A DNA stretch of 64,000 nucleotides, from contig NC_051118.1 in NCBI RefSeq assembly GCF_014839805.1, positions 558,001-622,000 of the forward strand, in the 5' to 3' direction. This DNA comes from Manduca sexta (lineage: Eukaryota > Arthropoda > Insecta > Lepidoptera > Sphingidae). Below, piece by piece: positions 52,385 to 62,148 of this stretch. Position 1 is the first letter of the stretch. Every line of letters begins with the position of its first letter. A model generated the notes under the pieces. The model had not been told where the DNA came from and did not search any database. It worked only from the letters and a program-made list of their open reading frames with translations. Both the position numbers and the translations under genes were made by a program.

Positions 52385-52500
52385 TATAAACACGTTCGGG
52401 CGCCGAGGAACGTCGGGATACGTCGGACGTTCACACGTGATGCCGATAATAATCGGCGGGGGTGGACGGGGCAGCGGGAGCAGTAATGAGTTTAGCGTTA
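52385..52500. promoter_or_regulatory. Short CpG-rich island, possible regulatory DNA
   Basis: CACGTTCGGGCGCCGAGGAA, CGTCGGGATACGTCGGACGT, TCACACGTGATGCCG, TAATAATCGGCGGGGGTGGA, CGGGGCAGCGGGAG. Contains a CACGTG E-box and inverted GCCGATAATAATCGGC. No match to other repeats in the window. Promoter or enhancer function is speculative. Confidence 0.3.
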
Positions 52501-53436
52501 TTAAAAGATGCGGTTACACTGACAGCGTGTTTGTTTATTTTTGGAATAGTATAATGAAAGTTTGAAATAGATTTTTTGTAGTTTCAGCTGTAATTTGATG
52601 ATGCCAATGTTTTAAACGTTTGATGTGTGGCAATATCTAATTTGAATCTAAAATGCAAACCCGATATTTTGAACATGTATCGCCGATATCCACTTAATAC
52701 TGAAACATATAATATTAAATATAAATACATAATTCCGTCATTTTAGTTCTCAAAGGTTTCGGAGCCTCGTGTAAAGAGTGTTTTCATATTTAGATCAATT
52801 ATACTTGAATCGCGATATTCATCCATATTCTTTAAGACATTAGAAATCAGTTTTGTACTTGAGTATCTCTCTGCCCATTCCTTTGTAAAAAAAACCCTGA
52901 GCTTTAATCAATATTTTAACAACCAATTAAGCCTTTCGAAGTTTTTAGAGATTTACAACCAACCACAAAATTACCCGATAAATATTCAAAGCATTAATTC
53001 TTAAGAAATAAACCGCCATTACAATGATCCATTTTATGAGGGTATCACGAAAATACTGCACCCCTGGGTGATATAAAATATTCATCACGCGGAGAGCGGA
53101 TTTATTAAACTGTCAGAATTTAAAATTTTATCACAATGGATGGGCAACCTGTTTGAAAGAATCGTTATAATTGTTATTATTATTAAACTTGTGCAATAAG
53201 GAATAATAAAACTATCGCTTTTATGTGGTAAGCAGCAGTTTTCCGTAGCGATTACTTATCATTGAGCTGTTACCTTTCTTTGTACAATAGAAGAGCAAAG
53301 TAAATCTTTCTACATAGTTTAATTATTGATTTAATGTTATGGACACATAGACACGAACGTCCATACAAACTATTTGTTCAAATCTGAACTAAAATGGCAA
53401 CCAAAACGTCACTGTTATAACTTATTTATTCACTTG
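52501..53436. other. No supported gene
   Basis: AT-rich unique-looking DNA. No open frame of note and no repeat family recognised. Confidence 0.5.
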
Positions 53437-53665
53437 AACAACAACTAATTTTACTTATTTGACTAATATTTTTATTCACATCCAGGTTTACACTTAGACT
53501 CGAGTTCTTATATCATGAGCAGCACTCTGTACACAACCACAAGCTGCCAATATTGACCATACTAAAATCAGTTTGAATGGATGATAGATCAATTCAGTCG
53601 AACACAGCTAATGTTCAGATCGCCAAATCTAGTACGTAATACATATATGTCGATGTATATACATT
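53437..53665 (-). repeat. Long inverted repeat, right arm
   Basis: Reverse-orientation partner of 48173-48393: TTGAACAACAACTAATTTTA, TTACACTTAGACTCGAGTTC, TTATATCATGAGCAGCACTC, TGTACACAACCACAAGCTGC, CAATATTGACCATACTA, CGCCAAATCTAGTACG. About 85 percent identical by eye. Confidence 0.7.
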
Positions 53666-53829
53666 CTTAGTATTTTGCATATTTGTATACAATATGAAAC
53701 GACTCGACAAAGTATACGACTCGTATATCCCTTAAATACTTAGTAGTCCTTTGTATGTGTCTTTTGTTTTAATTGCCATTAGAGTGTATGTGTATCATTT
53801 TGCAAATTATCCTTTTTTTTATCACAAAT

Positions 53830-53927
53830 AGTGCATGTTGTGACTGCCTTAAGAAGGTGTTACTCTTATATTTTATAATATTGTTTTTCTTTTATTTAGT
53901 GTAAGCAACATTGTAACATCTACTGGC

Positions 53928-53971
<44 letters not shown>

Positions 53972-53973
53972 AT
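53830..53973 (+). mobile_element. LINE-like 3' end with (AAAT)n tail
   Basis: GACTGCCTTAAGAAGGTGTT, ACATTGTAACATCTACTGGC, TGTCCTAAATAAATAAATAA and ten (AAAT) units to 53973. The CTGGCTGTCCTAAATAAATA end resembles the 3' UTR and simple-repeat tail of non-LTR retrotransposons. No coding part. Confidence 0.5.
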
Positions 53974-54059
53974 CCCATACCACTACTGAAGCGATAGATT
54001 GGTTTTACAATCCATGATAAGAGAGATATCCTTATGTCAACCCATATTTTTCCATACGA

Positions 54060-54165
54060 ACGCGGCAATGTGATCCCATCTGGTAAGCGAAGTGGGCTCC
54101 AGATAATTGTCAGTTGACGAGAGATGATTGCCCTTCGCCAGTCGACATAATTATGGCCTGTTTCT
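54060..54165 (+). repeat. Family E, diverged
   Basis: GCGGCAATGTGATCCCATCT, GGTAAGCGAAGTGGGCTCCA, GTCAGTTGACGAGAGATGAT, CCAGTCGACATAATTATGGC. Truncated at the 3' end. Confidence 0.55.
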
Positions 54166-54439
54166 ATTTACATAATCTCCGCTCGCAGCGTAACCGCGTC
54201 TCACCCACGTAAATAAGTCGACGTGTTCCCGCATTGTTCTGCATATTCAACAATTTAGGGCTAACTCGGCCTCTTGTCGTAACAAAAGATTCTTATCTGC
54301 CTCTTTGCGTGTTTATTATAATTTCGCCACTTTTAGCTGTTATGTGAAATTGTGTTTAATAATTGAAAAAAAATGGTTACTTTTTGTTGAAATTAAAATT
54401 TATTAGAGGAATGTTTGGTGTTAGAAAAGGTTGTTTTTA

Positions 54440-54513
54440 TTGATTGCCGCGGTGGCGTAGTTGATTTGCATGCGGTACGGCAGCGCTCTGAGGTCCTGGG
54501 TTCGAATCCCGGG
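54440..54513 (+). mobile_element. SINE-B head, cut off at the body
   Basis: GATTGCCGCGGTGGCGTAGT, GCATGCGGTACGGCAGCGCT, GGGTTCGAATCCCGGGTCGG then AAAAGTG, where MITE sequence starts abruptly. Confidence 0.75.
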
Positions 54514-54757
54514 TCGGGAAAAGTGACTCTGACTTAAAGTATGATGTTATCAATACAACGAATTCTCCTAGAGTAGTAGTAGTGGCTTTAGGGCGCGTAA
54601 AATTAAAATTACTTTTTATTCATATTTATTTTGTTCGAAACTTACACTTTTTTATTTTACATTTGTGGCTCAAGTAACTTATTGTAAAGTGTTATTTTCA
54701 AGTAGATAAGTATGTGGTTTCATTTAGTAACGCGATGTTAAAATGACTCTGTATATC
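54514..54757. mobile_element. MITE, 5'-truncated
   Basis: Matches 48990-49206: ACTCTGACTTAAAGTATGAT, AGTAGTAGTAGTGGCTTTAG, TTAAAATTACTTTTTATTCA, ACTTACACTTTTTTATTTTA, GTGTTATTTTCAAGTAGATA, TTTCATTTAGTAACGCGATG. Right terminal repeat is present and TA follows; the left half is missing at the junction with the SINE head. Confidence 0.6.
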
Positions 54758-54957
54758 TATTTAACTATTCATATCGCTCATCATCTAATATTTTGCTACA
54801 ATAACACTTCATTGCGTTTAAATTTACCGTTAATGCAATACTCGAGGACTGCTGTACGGCTTGTAATTAAATGAGATCGCTTGATAGCCGGCTTGACTCC
54901 AGCGAGGCAAATATTAATGTAATCAAGTCACTAGTCATAGTGTTATGTAACTGTGAC

Positions 54958-55320
54958 CTAGTAACTATGAAAAAGTCTTTAAAACGTCGGGAGAAAATCT
55001 ATATATATAAAAATGAATCCCTATTTCCCTTGGTCACGCCATCACGCGTGAAAAGCTGGACCGATTTCACGATTTTTTTTTTGTTGTGTTTGTTATTGTA
55101 AGGATCTTATGAAAGAAAAAATTAAAGAAGTTGAGCGGAACGTTAGAAAATTTAAGGAAAGTTAATTTCAGCGATTAACAGAATGTGCGCTGCAAATTCA
55201 TAGCTAAGACGGAGCAACGTCTGTCGGGTCGACTAGTTATAATATAAAATCGCGATAAAATCCGAAAAATATTTTTTCAATGTTTAACAATCACGTAAAT
55301 ATAAGAAATCATATTGCAAC
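54958..55320 (+). mobile_element. PLE terminal fragment split by a Helitron
   Basis: PLE terminal text AAAAAGTCTTTAAAACGTCG, GGAGAAAA stops at 54997 and resumes at 55237 with TTATAATATAAAATCGCGAT, AAAATCCGAAAAATATTTTT, TCAATGTTTAACAATCACGT, AAATATAAGAAATCATA. The 239 bp between are Helitron H1. Joining 54997 to 55237 restores the usual PLE order. Confidence 0.7.
54998..55236 (+). mobile_element. Non-autonomous Helitron H1, nested
   Basis: TCTATATATATAAAAATGAA ... CAACGTCTGTCGGGTCGACTAG with host A before and T after. Shorter than its sisters because the ATATTGATTTTATATAA section is deleted. Inserted into a PLE terminus, so younger than it. Confidence 0.85.
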
Positions 55321-55374
55321 TATGATTTATTATAGAGTGTATAAAAAAAATAGTAAATATTTTTCCATCATTTT

Positions 55375-55471
55375 TGTGTGTTGTGCACACAGTTGTGCAC
55401 TATAATATCTTCTGCGTGGCTGATCTCCGTTGAGATTGGCCGCACTGTCCAAACTTCGGCTACGACTAAGT
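55375..55471 (+). mobile_element. SINE-A 3' fragment, target of a later insertion
   Basis: TGTGCACACAGTTGTGCACT, ATAATATCTTCTGCGTGGCT, GATCTCCGTTGAGATTGGCC, GCACTGTCCAAACTTCGGCT. Same 3' body as 2948-3325. Sequence at its end carries the first copy of a 14-bp duplication. Confidence 0.65.
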
Positions 55472-56078
55472 GTTAGCGGAACCCTTTTTTTTTTGGTTTC
55501 GCGGAGAAAGTGCCTTATTACTACCGCCCAGCCTTCGTGGGGGGCGACTGAGCGGTTATGCTGGGGTAACCGTGCCTTACGGCCCGGCGTTGAGCCGCCC
55601 GGATTCGATGATGACCTTCGGGCGACCGCCGGGCCGAGTCCCTAACCCTATATACAACTTAACCTATGCACGGCCTACCAGCTAAAACTCCGCGGTGACC
55701 CTCTTCGGCGCATTAGGGACGGCTGCGGGCTTCCTCTGACGTTGAAGTGTCTAGTCTGCGACCGCAGCCGCCCCTGCGCGGTGCCGTCTTGCGGCCCGTC
55801 TCCTATGAGGGGGGGGGGGGGCTCAGAAACCCCCGCGCACCGAAGGACGCCCTCGGCGTCTACGGCAGTGTGAGGCCAACAGCACACTGCCGTCCATCCC
55901 GGGGGTCAACCGAAAGATGTGTAAAAATGCACAAAAATGCACTAGGGCGGACAGCCCCCTGCTGCCCGCCGACGACCCCCTTCGTGGCCCCTATTAGTCG
56001 CCTCTTACGACAGGCAGGGGATACCGTGGTGGAATTCTCCAAACGCCCCCATTCCACAGGGCGGGTTAGCGGAACCCT
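55472..56078 (-). mobile_element. GC-rich internally deleted retroposon with 14-bp TSD
   Basis: GTTAGCGGAACCCT occurs at 55472-55485 and 56065-56078. Between them, on the minus strand, the 579-bp element runs from CCGCCCTGTGGAATGGGGGC, CACCACGGTATCCCCTGCCT, GTCGTAAGAGGCGACTAATA, through GGATGGACGGCAGTGTGCTG and a G/C homopolymer (55809-55821), to GCGAAACCAAAAAAAAAA (poly-A at 55485-55494). No RT frame. GC content is far above the surroundings. It fits a non-LTR element that kept its 5' and 3' UTRs and lost the ORFs, moved by a relative's enzymes. R1-like origin is my inference. Confidence 0.75.
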
Positions 56079-56179
56079 AGACGTCCGAATATTGTAGTAA
56101 TATTTTATCCTGACACTATTTTTATGCAATTATATTGTCATGTTATGTTCTGGTATAACATTCAAACGAATAATTTACA

Positions 56180-56280
56180 CTAATATATAAAGCTAAGGAG
56201 TTTGTTTGTTTAAACGCAATAATCTCAGGAACTACTAAATCGATTTTGATTGTTTTCACTAATAGGTAGCTATTTTATTT
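56180..56280 (+). mobile_element. Helitron-like 5' fragment
   Basis: ACTAATATATAAAGCTAAGG, AGTTTGTTTGTTTAAACGCA, ATAATCTCAGGAACTACTAA, ATCGATTTTGATTG. Typical start of a widespread short Helitron-type repeat; its 3' end is not found, as PLE sequence follows. Confidence 0.45.
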
Positions 56281-57303
56281 TGAAATTAAACTAATTTTCC
56301 GGATTCTATCGCGGTTTTTTGTTTTTTATTTTTCTCCCGACGTTTCGAAGACTTTGCAGCCTTCATGGTCACGGGGGGGACTGAGGTGTTGTTCATCCAC
56401 AAAGTCAAAGTTACAATATCTACCTACATTTTACAATTATACAACTTTTTTAAAATTTTAGCTGTTGGTGGTCCGATCTACGCAGAATGAGCTCACAGTG
56501 TCTTGAAGTCTGGCAGCCGGTCTTTTGGGTTCCGATTTAATTAAATGTAGAACTGGATCCCAGGCTTGTGCAAGCTTCCAACCATCTTCCCTATTGAAAT
56601 TAGGATGTTTTTTAATTTCAATAGCCTCGCGAATCATCCTGTGCAGGAATCGGTGATCTTTGGCGAGGATTTGTGGCTTGTCTAGTCGCAGATACTGATT
56701 TGCGCCTCCTTCAGAGTGTTCAGCGACTGCAGACTTCGTCGAACGTCGGTGTTTCACGTCAGCTATATGTTCTTTTACGCGGGTCCCTATATTTCTTTTT
56801 GTTTGCCCGATATAAGAGAGGCCACAGTTGCAATCTATTTTGTATACTCCCGGTTCTTGTAGAGGTATATGACACTTGACAGGTGGTAAAAATTGACTAA
56901 TCTTCTTAGGCGGCTTAAAATAAGTTTTTATGGAAGCACGCTTCAGGATGTAGCCAATCTTGTCGGTGACTCCTCTTACATATGGTAATACAACCGGAAC
57001 ACGTTCAACTGTGGCTGGTTTCACTCGGTTTCTGTGACGGCGGCGTGGAATTTGGAGCTTGTTGTCTCGCAGTACTTGCTTGACATGCTGCAGCTCAGCG
57101 GCCAGGTGTTTCTCGTCACAGATTCCTTGTGCTCTCTGAAACAAAGATTTGCCCACGGTAGCTAACTGTTTTGGATGGTGATGAGATTCACCGTTCAGAT
57201 ATTTATCAGTATGGGTCTGTTTCCGATACACAGTATGACTTAAGGTCTGATTAGGATTACGGATGATTAAAACATCTAAGAAAGCAAGAGATTTATTGTG
57301 TAG
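56281..57303 (-). pseudogene. Penelope-like element: RT tail plus GIY-YIG endonuclease
   Basis: The minus-strand frame is open from just after a TAG at 57304-57306 to a stop at 56458. It starts HNKSLAFLDVLIIRNPNQTL, SHTVYRKQTHTDKYLN, the end of a PLE reverse transcriptase (FLDVLI and YRK-THTD motifs). The linker is basic (RRRHRNRVK). Then comes GVYKIDCNCGLSYIGQTKRN, with GVY/YIG of the GIY-YIG nuclease, RVKEH about ten residues on, IREAIEIKKHPNFNREDGW carrying the catalytic Glu and a conserved Asn, and an extension to VDRTTNS. PLEs encode RT then EN; here the RT core is missing, so the element is 5'-truncated and inactive. Its terminal region (56457-56290) continues with the CACCTCAGTC...CGTGACCATGAAGG and TTCGAAACGTCGGGAG signature. 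No start codon should be assigned. Confidence 0.85.
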
Positions 57304-57309
57304 CTATTT

Positions 57310-58084
57310 TACTCCTTTTTTTTCATTTATTAGGGATAGTACATTATATTTTTTACGGTTTTTTACATATATAGTAATAGTTAAATGTACTACCCACGAC
57401 GCTATGCACGGATCACTTATAAATAATGTTTATAGCAGTGACTTGATAATTTAAGATACTTTGCTTTTAAGCTAAAAATGTTCTTTTTCCAAATAAAACA
57501 ACTTAAAAAATATTATAACCAAATAAACTATGACATATAATACTACTCTTGAGTGTTATGTAAATTTTATATACGGGAAAAATAAATCGGGACTTTTATC
57601 ATGAATATTTTTTTTCATGCGGGCATAGCCGCGACCTGAAGTTAGTATATGTTTACCGTGCCAGTTAAATAAAATACCGGACACCTAACCCAATAAATTC
57701 TAAACGCGAAAACAATACCATTATCACTGAAAAAGGTTTATTTGTTTACTGTATTCGCGTTTACGCACATATAACATTAAAGTATTTTTTCGCAAATCAC
57801 TCGCCATCCATTATTTATTGCGTGCTATTGAGCTTCTCTGCAGTGTTCGGGTTTTTTTAAAAGCCTTTGTCATTGTAAGGCTGGGGTTAGATTGATAGCG
57901 GCTAGTGTGTACAGCGGATTAACATTATTTAAAAATGGGATAGTTTTGCATTTTTATTTATTTTTTATTAATTAAAATATTACATCCAATAGTAAGAGTA
58001 AAAGGCAAAATAATTTATTTATTTAAATATTTTGTGTAATTTTCTTTTAACGTTTGTTTTTACTTGTTAGTATTTTATATATTA
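57310..58084. other. No gene; minor Helitron-like scrap
   Basis: AT-rich. GGGACTTTTATCATGAATAT, TTCATGCGGGCATAGCCGCG at about 57588-57635 resembles a Helitron 3' end without CTAG. Otherwise no motif. Confidence 0.5.
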
Positions 58085-58272
58085 CTAGCGACCCGCCTCG
58101 GCTTCGCACAGGTGCAATGCTGACTATTTAATGGATGTTATTATACATATAAACCTTCCTCTTGAATCACTCTATCTATTAAAAAAACCGCATCAAAATC
58201 CGTTGCGTAGTTTTAAAGATTTAAGCACACATAGGGACAGAGAAAGCGACTTTGTTTTATACTATGTAGTGA
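58085..58272 (-). mobile_element. Non-autonomous Helitron, family H3
   Basis: On the minus strand, TCACTACATAGTATAAAACA, AAGTCGCTTTCTCTGTCCC, then ACTACGCAACGGATTTTGAT, and a 3' end TGCACCTGTGCGAAGCCGAG, GCGGGTCGCTAG. Host A precedes TC and host T follows CTAG. 188 bp, no coding sequence, full length. Confidence 0.8.
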
Positions 58273-59360
58273 TTCAATAAATGGTTTAGATTCTATCTGA
58301 AATAAGTTTTACAGAAGCCATAATTAATGTAAAGTTAGTTAATGCTAGTTACATATTAATATTATAGTTAGGAACTAAAGCGATTTTGATAAAAATAAAA
58401 AGATCTATCACTGACTACAGAAATACATTCACAAAGATTTCACCAATCGACCGACCGTTACGAGTGTCAATGACTAACCGCCTTGATCTGTCAACGTTCA
58501 GTGTTGTATAGCAAAAATACCTTCATAAAATATATATATATTTTTTTATTTTATTTAAAAAATCCACAGCCCTTAATACTAGAGTAACACAATCTGATAC
58601 ACTTATCTTAAGGCCAATAACGGATTTACATTTTGTTTACACGTTTGACTTGTAATCTGAAAGTTAGAAATCACGATGGATGCGAATCGATTTCGTTGTT
58701 ACGTAGAATACCGAATCTAATTTTACTATAGTCTGACCGTGAGCGCTGTACCACGCGTTAAGTAAGCACTAAAGGGGCGGGGGGGGGGGATTGTTAATCT
58801 CAATTTCACATGATAAATACAACCAGACAGTTCTTAAGATATAAATTCAATTAAGTTTACAATATACTGTCGGTTGAAAGGCTAATTTACTTAAGCGACA
58901 ATTTTTGAGACACTAAATTTAATACATATTTAAAATCAGCATTTTTTTTTATATTTTTGTAGTTAGTTAAAATTTTTCAAAAAAGAATGTAGCTTAAGTC
59001 TTACAACCGACGATATATATTAAAAGTTGTAATGTAAAGTAAATTTTGCATGAATTATAAACGTAAAAGCAACAGCTAATAAAAATCCTTAAGCCAAACA
59101 ATGATTTTGCCAAAGTAACATTCACTATTATTGTCGTTTTATTTATTGGAAACAAAAACTCACACGAAGCGAGAAAGAAATTCGTCAATCATTATTATTC
59201 TATCCAAACTCAAATTACGTCGACATGAAAAATATGTCACGTCATAGATCGAATGGCGGTAATAACATTTGTGTAAAAACCTAGCTGCTAATCGCGGCTT
59301 TGCCTGAACGAAAGACCTTTTAAGAAAAAAAATATAATACTGATAGAAACCTAATATTCA
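58273..59360. other. No gene; poly-G tract
   Basis: AT-rich. GGGGCGGGGGGGGGG at 58775-58789 is a local homopolymer. GCTGCTAATCGCGGCTTTGC at about 59284 is a Helitron-end-like scrap. No recognisable coding sequence; minus-strand frame 58994-59188 is unremarkable. Confidence 0.5.
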
Positions 59361-59538
59361 CCTTTATCTAAATATATATAACTCAAAGGTGACTGACTGA
59401 CTGACATAGTGATCTGTCAACGCACAGCTCAAACCACTGGACAGATCGTGCCAAAATTTGGCATGCAGGTAGATGTTATGACATAGGCATCCGCTAAGAA
59501 AGGATTTTGATAAATTCAACCCCCATGGGGATAAAATA
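59361..59538 (+). mobile_element. Helitron-like 5' region
   Basis: TCTAAATATATATAACTCAA, AGGTGACTGACTGACTGACA, TAGTGATCTGTCAACGCACA, CTCAAACCACTGGACAGATC, TTTGGCATGCAGGTAGATGT, CATAGGCATCCGCTAAGAAA, CAACCCCCATGGGG. This text is typical of the front of insect Helitron-type repeats. It is cut by the MITE at 59541; no 3' end follows. Confidence 0.5.
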
Positions 59539-59540
59539 TA

Positions 59541-59899
59541 CGGTCATTTTTACATTGCGTTACTTAATGAAAACACATATGTATGTTCTTAAAGATAACT
59601 CATTACAACGAGTTACAAAATAAAAAATTGAATATTTCTAACAAAATAATATAAATAAAAAGTAATTTTAATTATAAACGCTCATAAAAGAATTCGTCGC
59701 AACGGCAACATAACAAATTAAATGAGAAATATATTGACACACGCTATGTCCGCATTAAACTACAAAATAAAAAAAACAGAAAAGCAAAACAGTGGACTCT
59801 TGGTGTTTTGTTTTTCGTGGATGATTTTTGGCACAATATTAGCAAGGGTAAAGACAAGCTTGTATTTTCATTTAGTAACGCAATGTAAAAATGACGTTG
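59541..59899. mobile_element. TA-flanked MITE with near-perfect terminal repeats
   Basis: Left: CGGTCATTTTTACATTGCGT, TACTTAATGAAAA. Right reversed: CAACGTCATTTTTACATTGC, GTTACTAAATGAAAA. TA at 59539-59540 and 59900-59901. 359 bp with AT-rich interior that matches the relic at 18490-18700. No transposase; the plus-strand frame 59722-59988 crosses the right end and is not a gene. Tc1/mariner-like by its TA target. Confidence 0.7.
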
Positions 59900-60105
59900 T
59901 ACAATTTAGTACGCGCTGTTTTCATAACCGCACCCTTACGGTCAAAAATAACAAATTAGTTCTTATTTTCACAGCACATTTTATATAATGCGGTTCAGGG
60001 GCACATCCGAAGTCGTATACGAATTTAGAAACCCTAAACGAATCCAAAAAAAATATGCTAATAAATGACCTTGAAAACATAATATAAGGTGTATTTTATT
60101 TAATA

Positions 60106-60392
60106 CTAGTTGACCCGACAGACGTTGTCCCGTCTTAAGTATGAATTCGCAGCGCGCATTCTGTCAATTGCTGACAGATATTTCAAACAATTGACAGTTA
60201 TATACAATTAATATTTTCGTTAAGTTTTCTTAAATTTTCTAATTTTCTGTGCAATTTTTTTAATTTTTTCTTTCATAGGAACCTTCTCCTGACAATAACA
60301 AACACAACAAAAAAAATTAGTGAAATCGTTCCAGCCGTTTACGCGAGATGAAGTGACCAAGAGAAATAGGGATTCATTTTTATATATATAGA
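60106..60392 (-). mobile_element. Non-autonomous Helitron H1
   Basis: Reverse orientation: starts (minus strand) TCTATATATATAAAAATGAA, ends GACAACGTCTGTCGGGTCAA, CTAG; host A and T borders intact. Interior has TTCACGAT-type changes (CTTCATCTCGCGTAAACGGC) relative to 4256-4540. Confidence 0.85.
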
Positions 60393-60935
60393 TTTAGCTG
60401 TTACATGCTTAAATAAATTCAGAAACGCTTAATGTTTTGTCAAATTAAGATAACATTACATATTTTAGCGTGCGTTTGAATTACTTAAACATTTATATGG
60501 CGCGTGGATCGACATTTTTCATTGAAATCTGGCTACTTATTCATTGCACCAAGGTAACAAACAAGGAAGACAAAACTAAAGCTATTTTTGAAGTAAAATT
60601 AGCTGAGACTCTGAAAAAATCTTTAGAAAAAAAATGTTGAAACAAATTTGTCCGCAACCAAACTTGAGACATTCACTCCGTCAGCTTCAAATAAATTTCG
60701 TTTTCAAAATTCACATTCTATTTAGATATATTTTCAACGCCAACCTGAAAAGGTTCAAGGAGCTTTGCAGCTTTATCACGCAAGCGAGCTTAAAAGCACT
60801 CCAACCTCCGTGACACAGAAAGGTTAGTGTTAGAATTTGCTTAATTCGCACTTTTAGAGGAAAAATACGGACAGGTGATACCTTTGTTTCTTTGAGCAAT
60901 GCGACTCACAAAATTCATGTATTTCTAAACGTGCA
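60393..60935. other. No supported gene
   Basis: AT-rich unique-looking DNA without recognised motif. Confidence 0.5.
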
Positions 60936-60939
60936 CGGT

Positions 60940-61055
60940 GAAGTGACCCTACTGAATCTGATGGTAAGTAGAATCTAATAGAATGACGACTGACAAAGAT
61001 GATTACCCCTCGGCAGTCGACACAATTATGCCGGCCTGTTGAAATCAGATGTTTG
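60940..61055 (+). repeat. Family E, 5' part
   Basis: CGGTGAAGTGACCCTACTGA, ATCTGATGGTAAGTAGAATC, TAATAGAATGACGACTGACA, CGGCAGTCGACACAATTATG, CCGGCCTGTTG. Ends before the GGCCACTATGGCGGG block. Confidence 0.6.
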
Positions 61056-61789
61056 TAACGAAAAGTAGGTAATAGAATGAATGTTTAAGGCAATATTTCA
61101 CTCCTAGAATAAATATAAAAGCCGCCCAAATTCAAAAGGCACTCTAATATACGCTCCCTAATATAATAAGTTCTATCTACATTAGCTCTTTAATACGATA
61201 ACTGTCAAATAAAATTTAAGTATATGAAACTTGTGAAATAGTCCCTTAGTCTAGTTTATATTATACATACAAATAATTAAAATGGAAGGGTCTGTTATTG
61301 CTAAATAGACTTTGACCAACATGTGGTTCGCACGGTAATAAAAATAGAAATGAAATTTTATTTTGTTTGTCTATTTATCTTGTCCAATCCCCGAAACGGC
61401 TGAATCAATTTTGATAGGATTTCCTAACTCAACAAAAACATCTAAAAACCTTCATTTTACTCCTCACAGTTCTTTAATAAAAATTACATTTTTCCTAGTA
61501 TAAATTAATTTATTTTTCGGCGAACAACCGAAAAGAGATGATTGATAATGGTTTCTGTCACGAAGTAAGACTTAAATAGATTATTGGTTTATTCATCTCA
61601 TCCTTGGAGCCGTGTCACATTTTTTTCTATTACTTGTTGAAGCCATTATAAATAGTCATTTGATTCCTATTTATTTGATAGCTTAGTTGACAATGACCTT
61701 CTCTATTTGGTTGTTTTATATGACATGACGTCTGGGACGATACACTAGTAACTATACAGTTTTTGTTTATTTTTTCATTGTACATACAT
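61056..61789. other. No supported gene
   Basis: AT-rich. A Helitron-like line (TTGTTTGTCTATTTATCTTG, CCCCGAAACGGCTGAATCAA, TTTTGATAGGATTTCC) lies at about 61365-61430. Nothing else recognised. Confidence 0.45.
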
Positions 61790-61930
61790 AATACATATCA
61801 TCATGCATTTATCCCCGAAGGGGTACGCAGAAAAACCCAAATATCACTTTTCCCGACCCGGGATTCGAACCCAGGACCTCAGAGCGCTATTGTACCGGAC
61901 ATGCAATACAACTACGCCACCAAGGCAGTC
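61790..61930 (-). mobile_element. SINE-B with internal deletion
   Basis: Minus strand: CTGCCTTGGTGGCGTAGTTG (A box), GGGTTCGAATCCCGGGTCGG (B box), GAAAAGTGATATTTGGGTTT, TTCTGCG, then directly TACCCCTTCGGGGATAAATG, CATGATGA. About 140 bp of the usual body is missing between TTCTGC and TACCCC. The two plus-strand frames across it are not genes. Confidence 0.8.
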
Positions 61931-62148
61931 ATTTGTCAGTTTTTCATTGTTATTTCTTTTATGCGTAGTTAGTGTCATTATTCTTTTGTTTTATAATTTC
62001 TTTATTTTGTTTATGTCATGGTGTTGTGCGAATAATTGATTTGTATTTTTATTTATATTATATTTCGTTGCAAGTTAAACTCTTTCATGAGTTCGATTAC
62101 GATACAGGGATAAAAGTAGAAATAATGTAATAAAAATATGGGAATAAA

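Noticed and set aside
48173..53665. LTR retrotransposon bounded by two LTRs
   Set aside because: The arms are in opposite orientation, whereas LTRs are direct repeats, and no gag/pol sequence lies between.
55430..56129. Several overlapping ORFs of 70-116 codons in the GC-rich retroposon
   Set aside because: High GC lowers stop-codon frequency in all frames; no frame has a domain, and the unit has retroposon ends.
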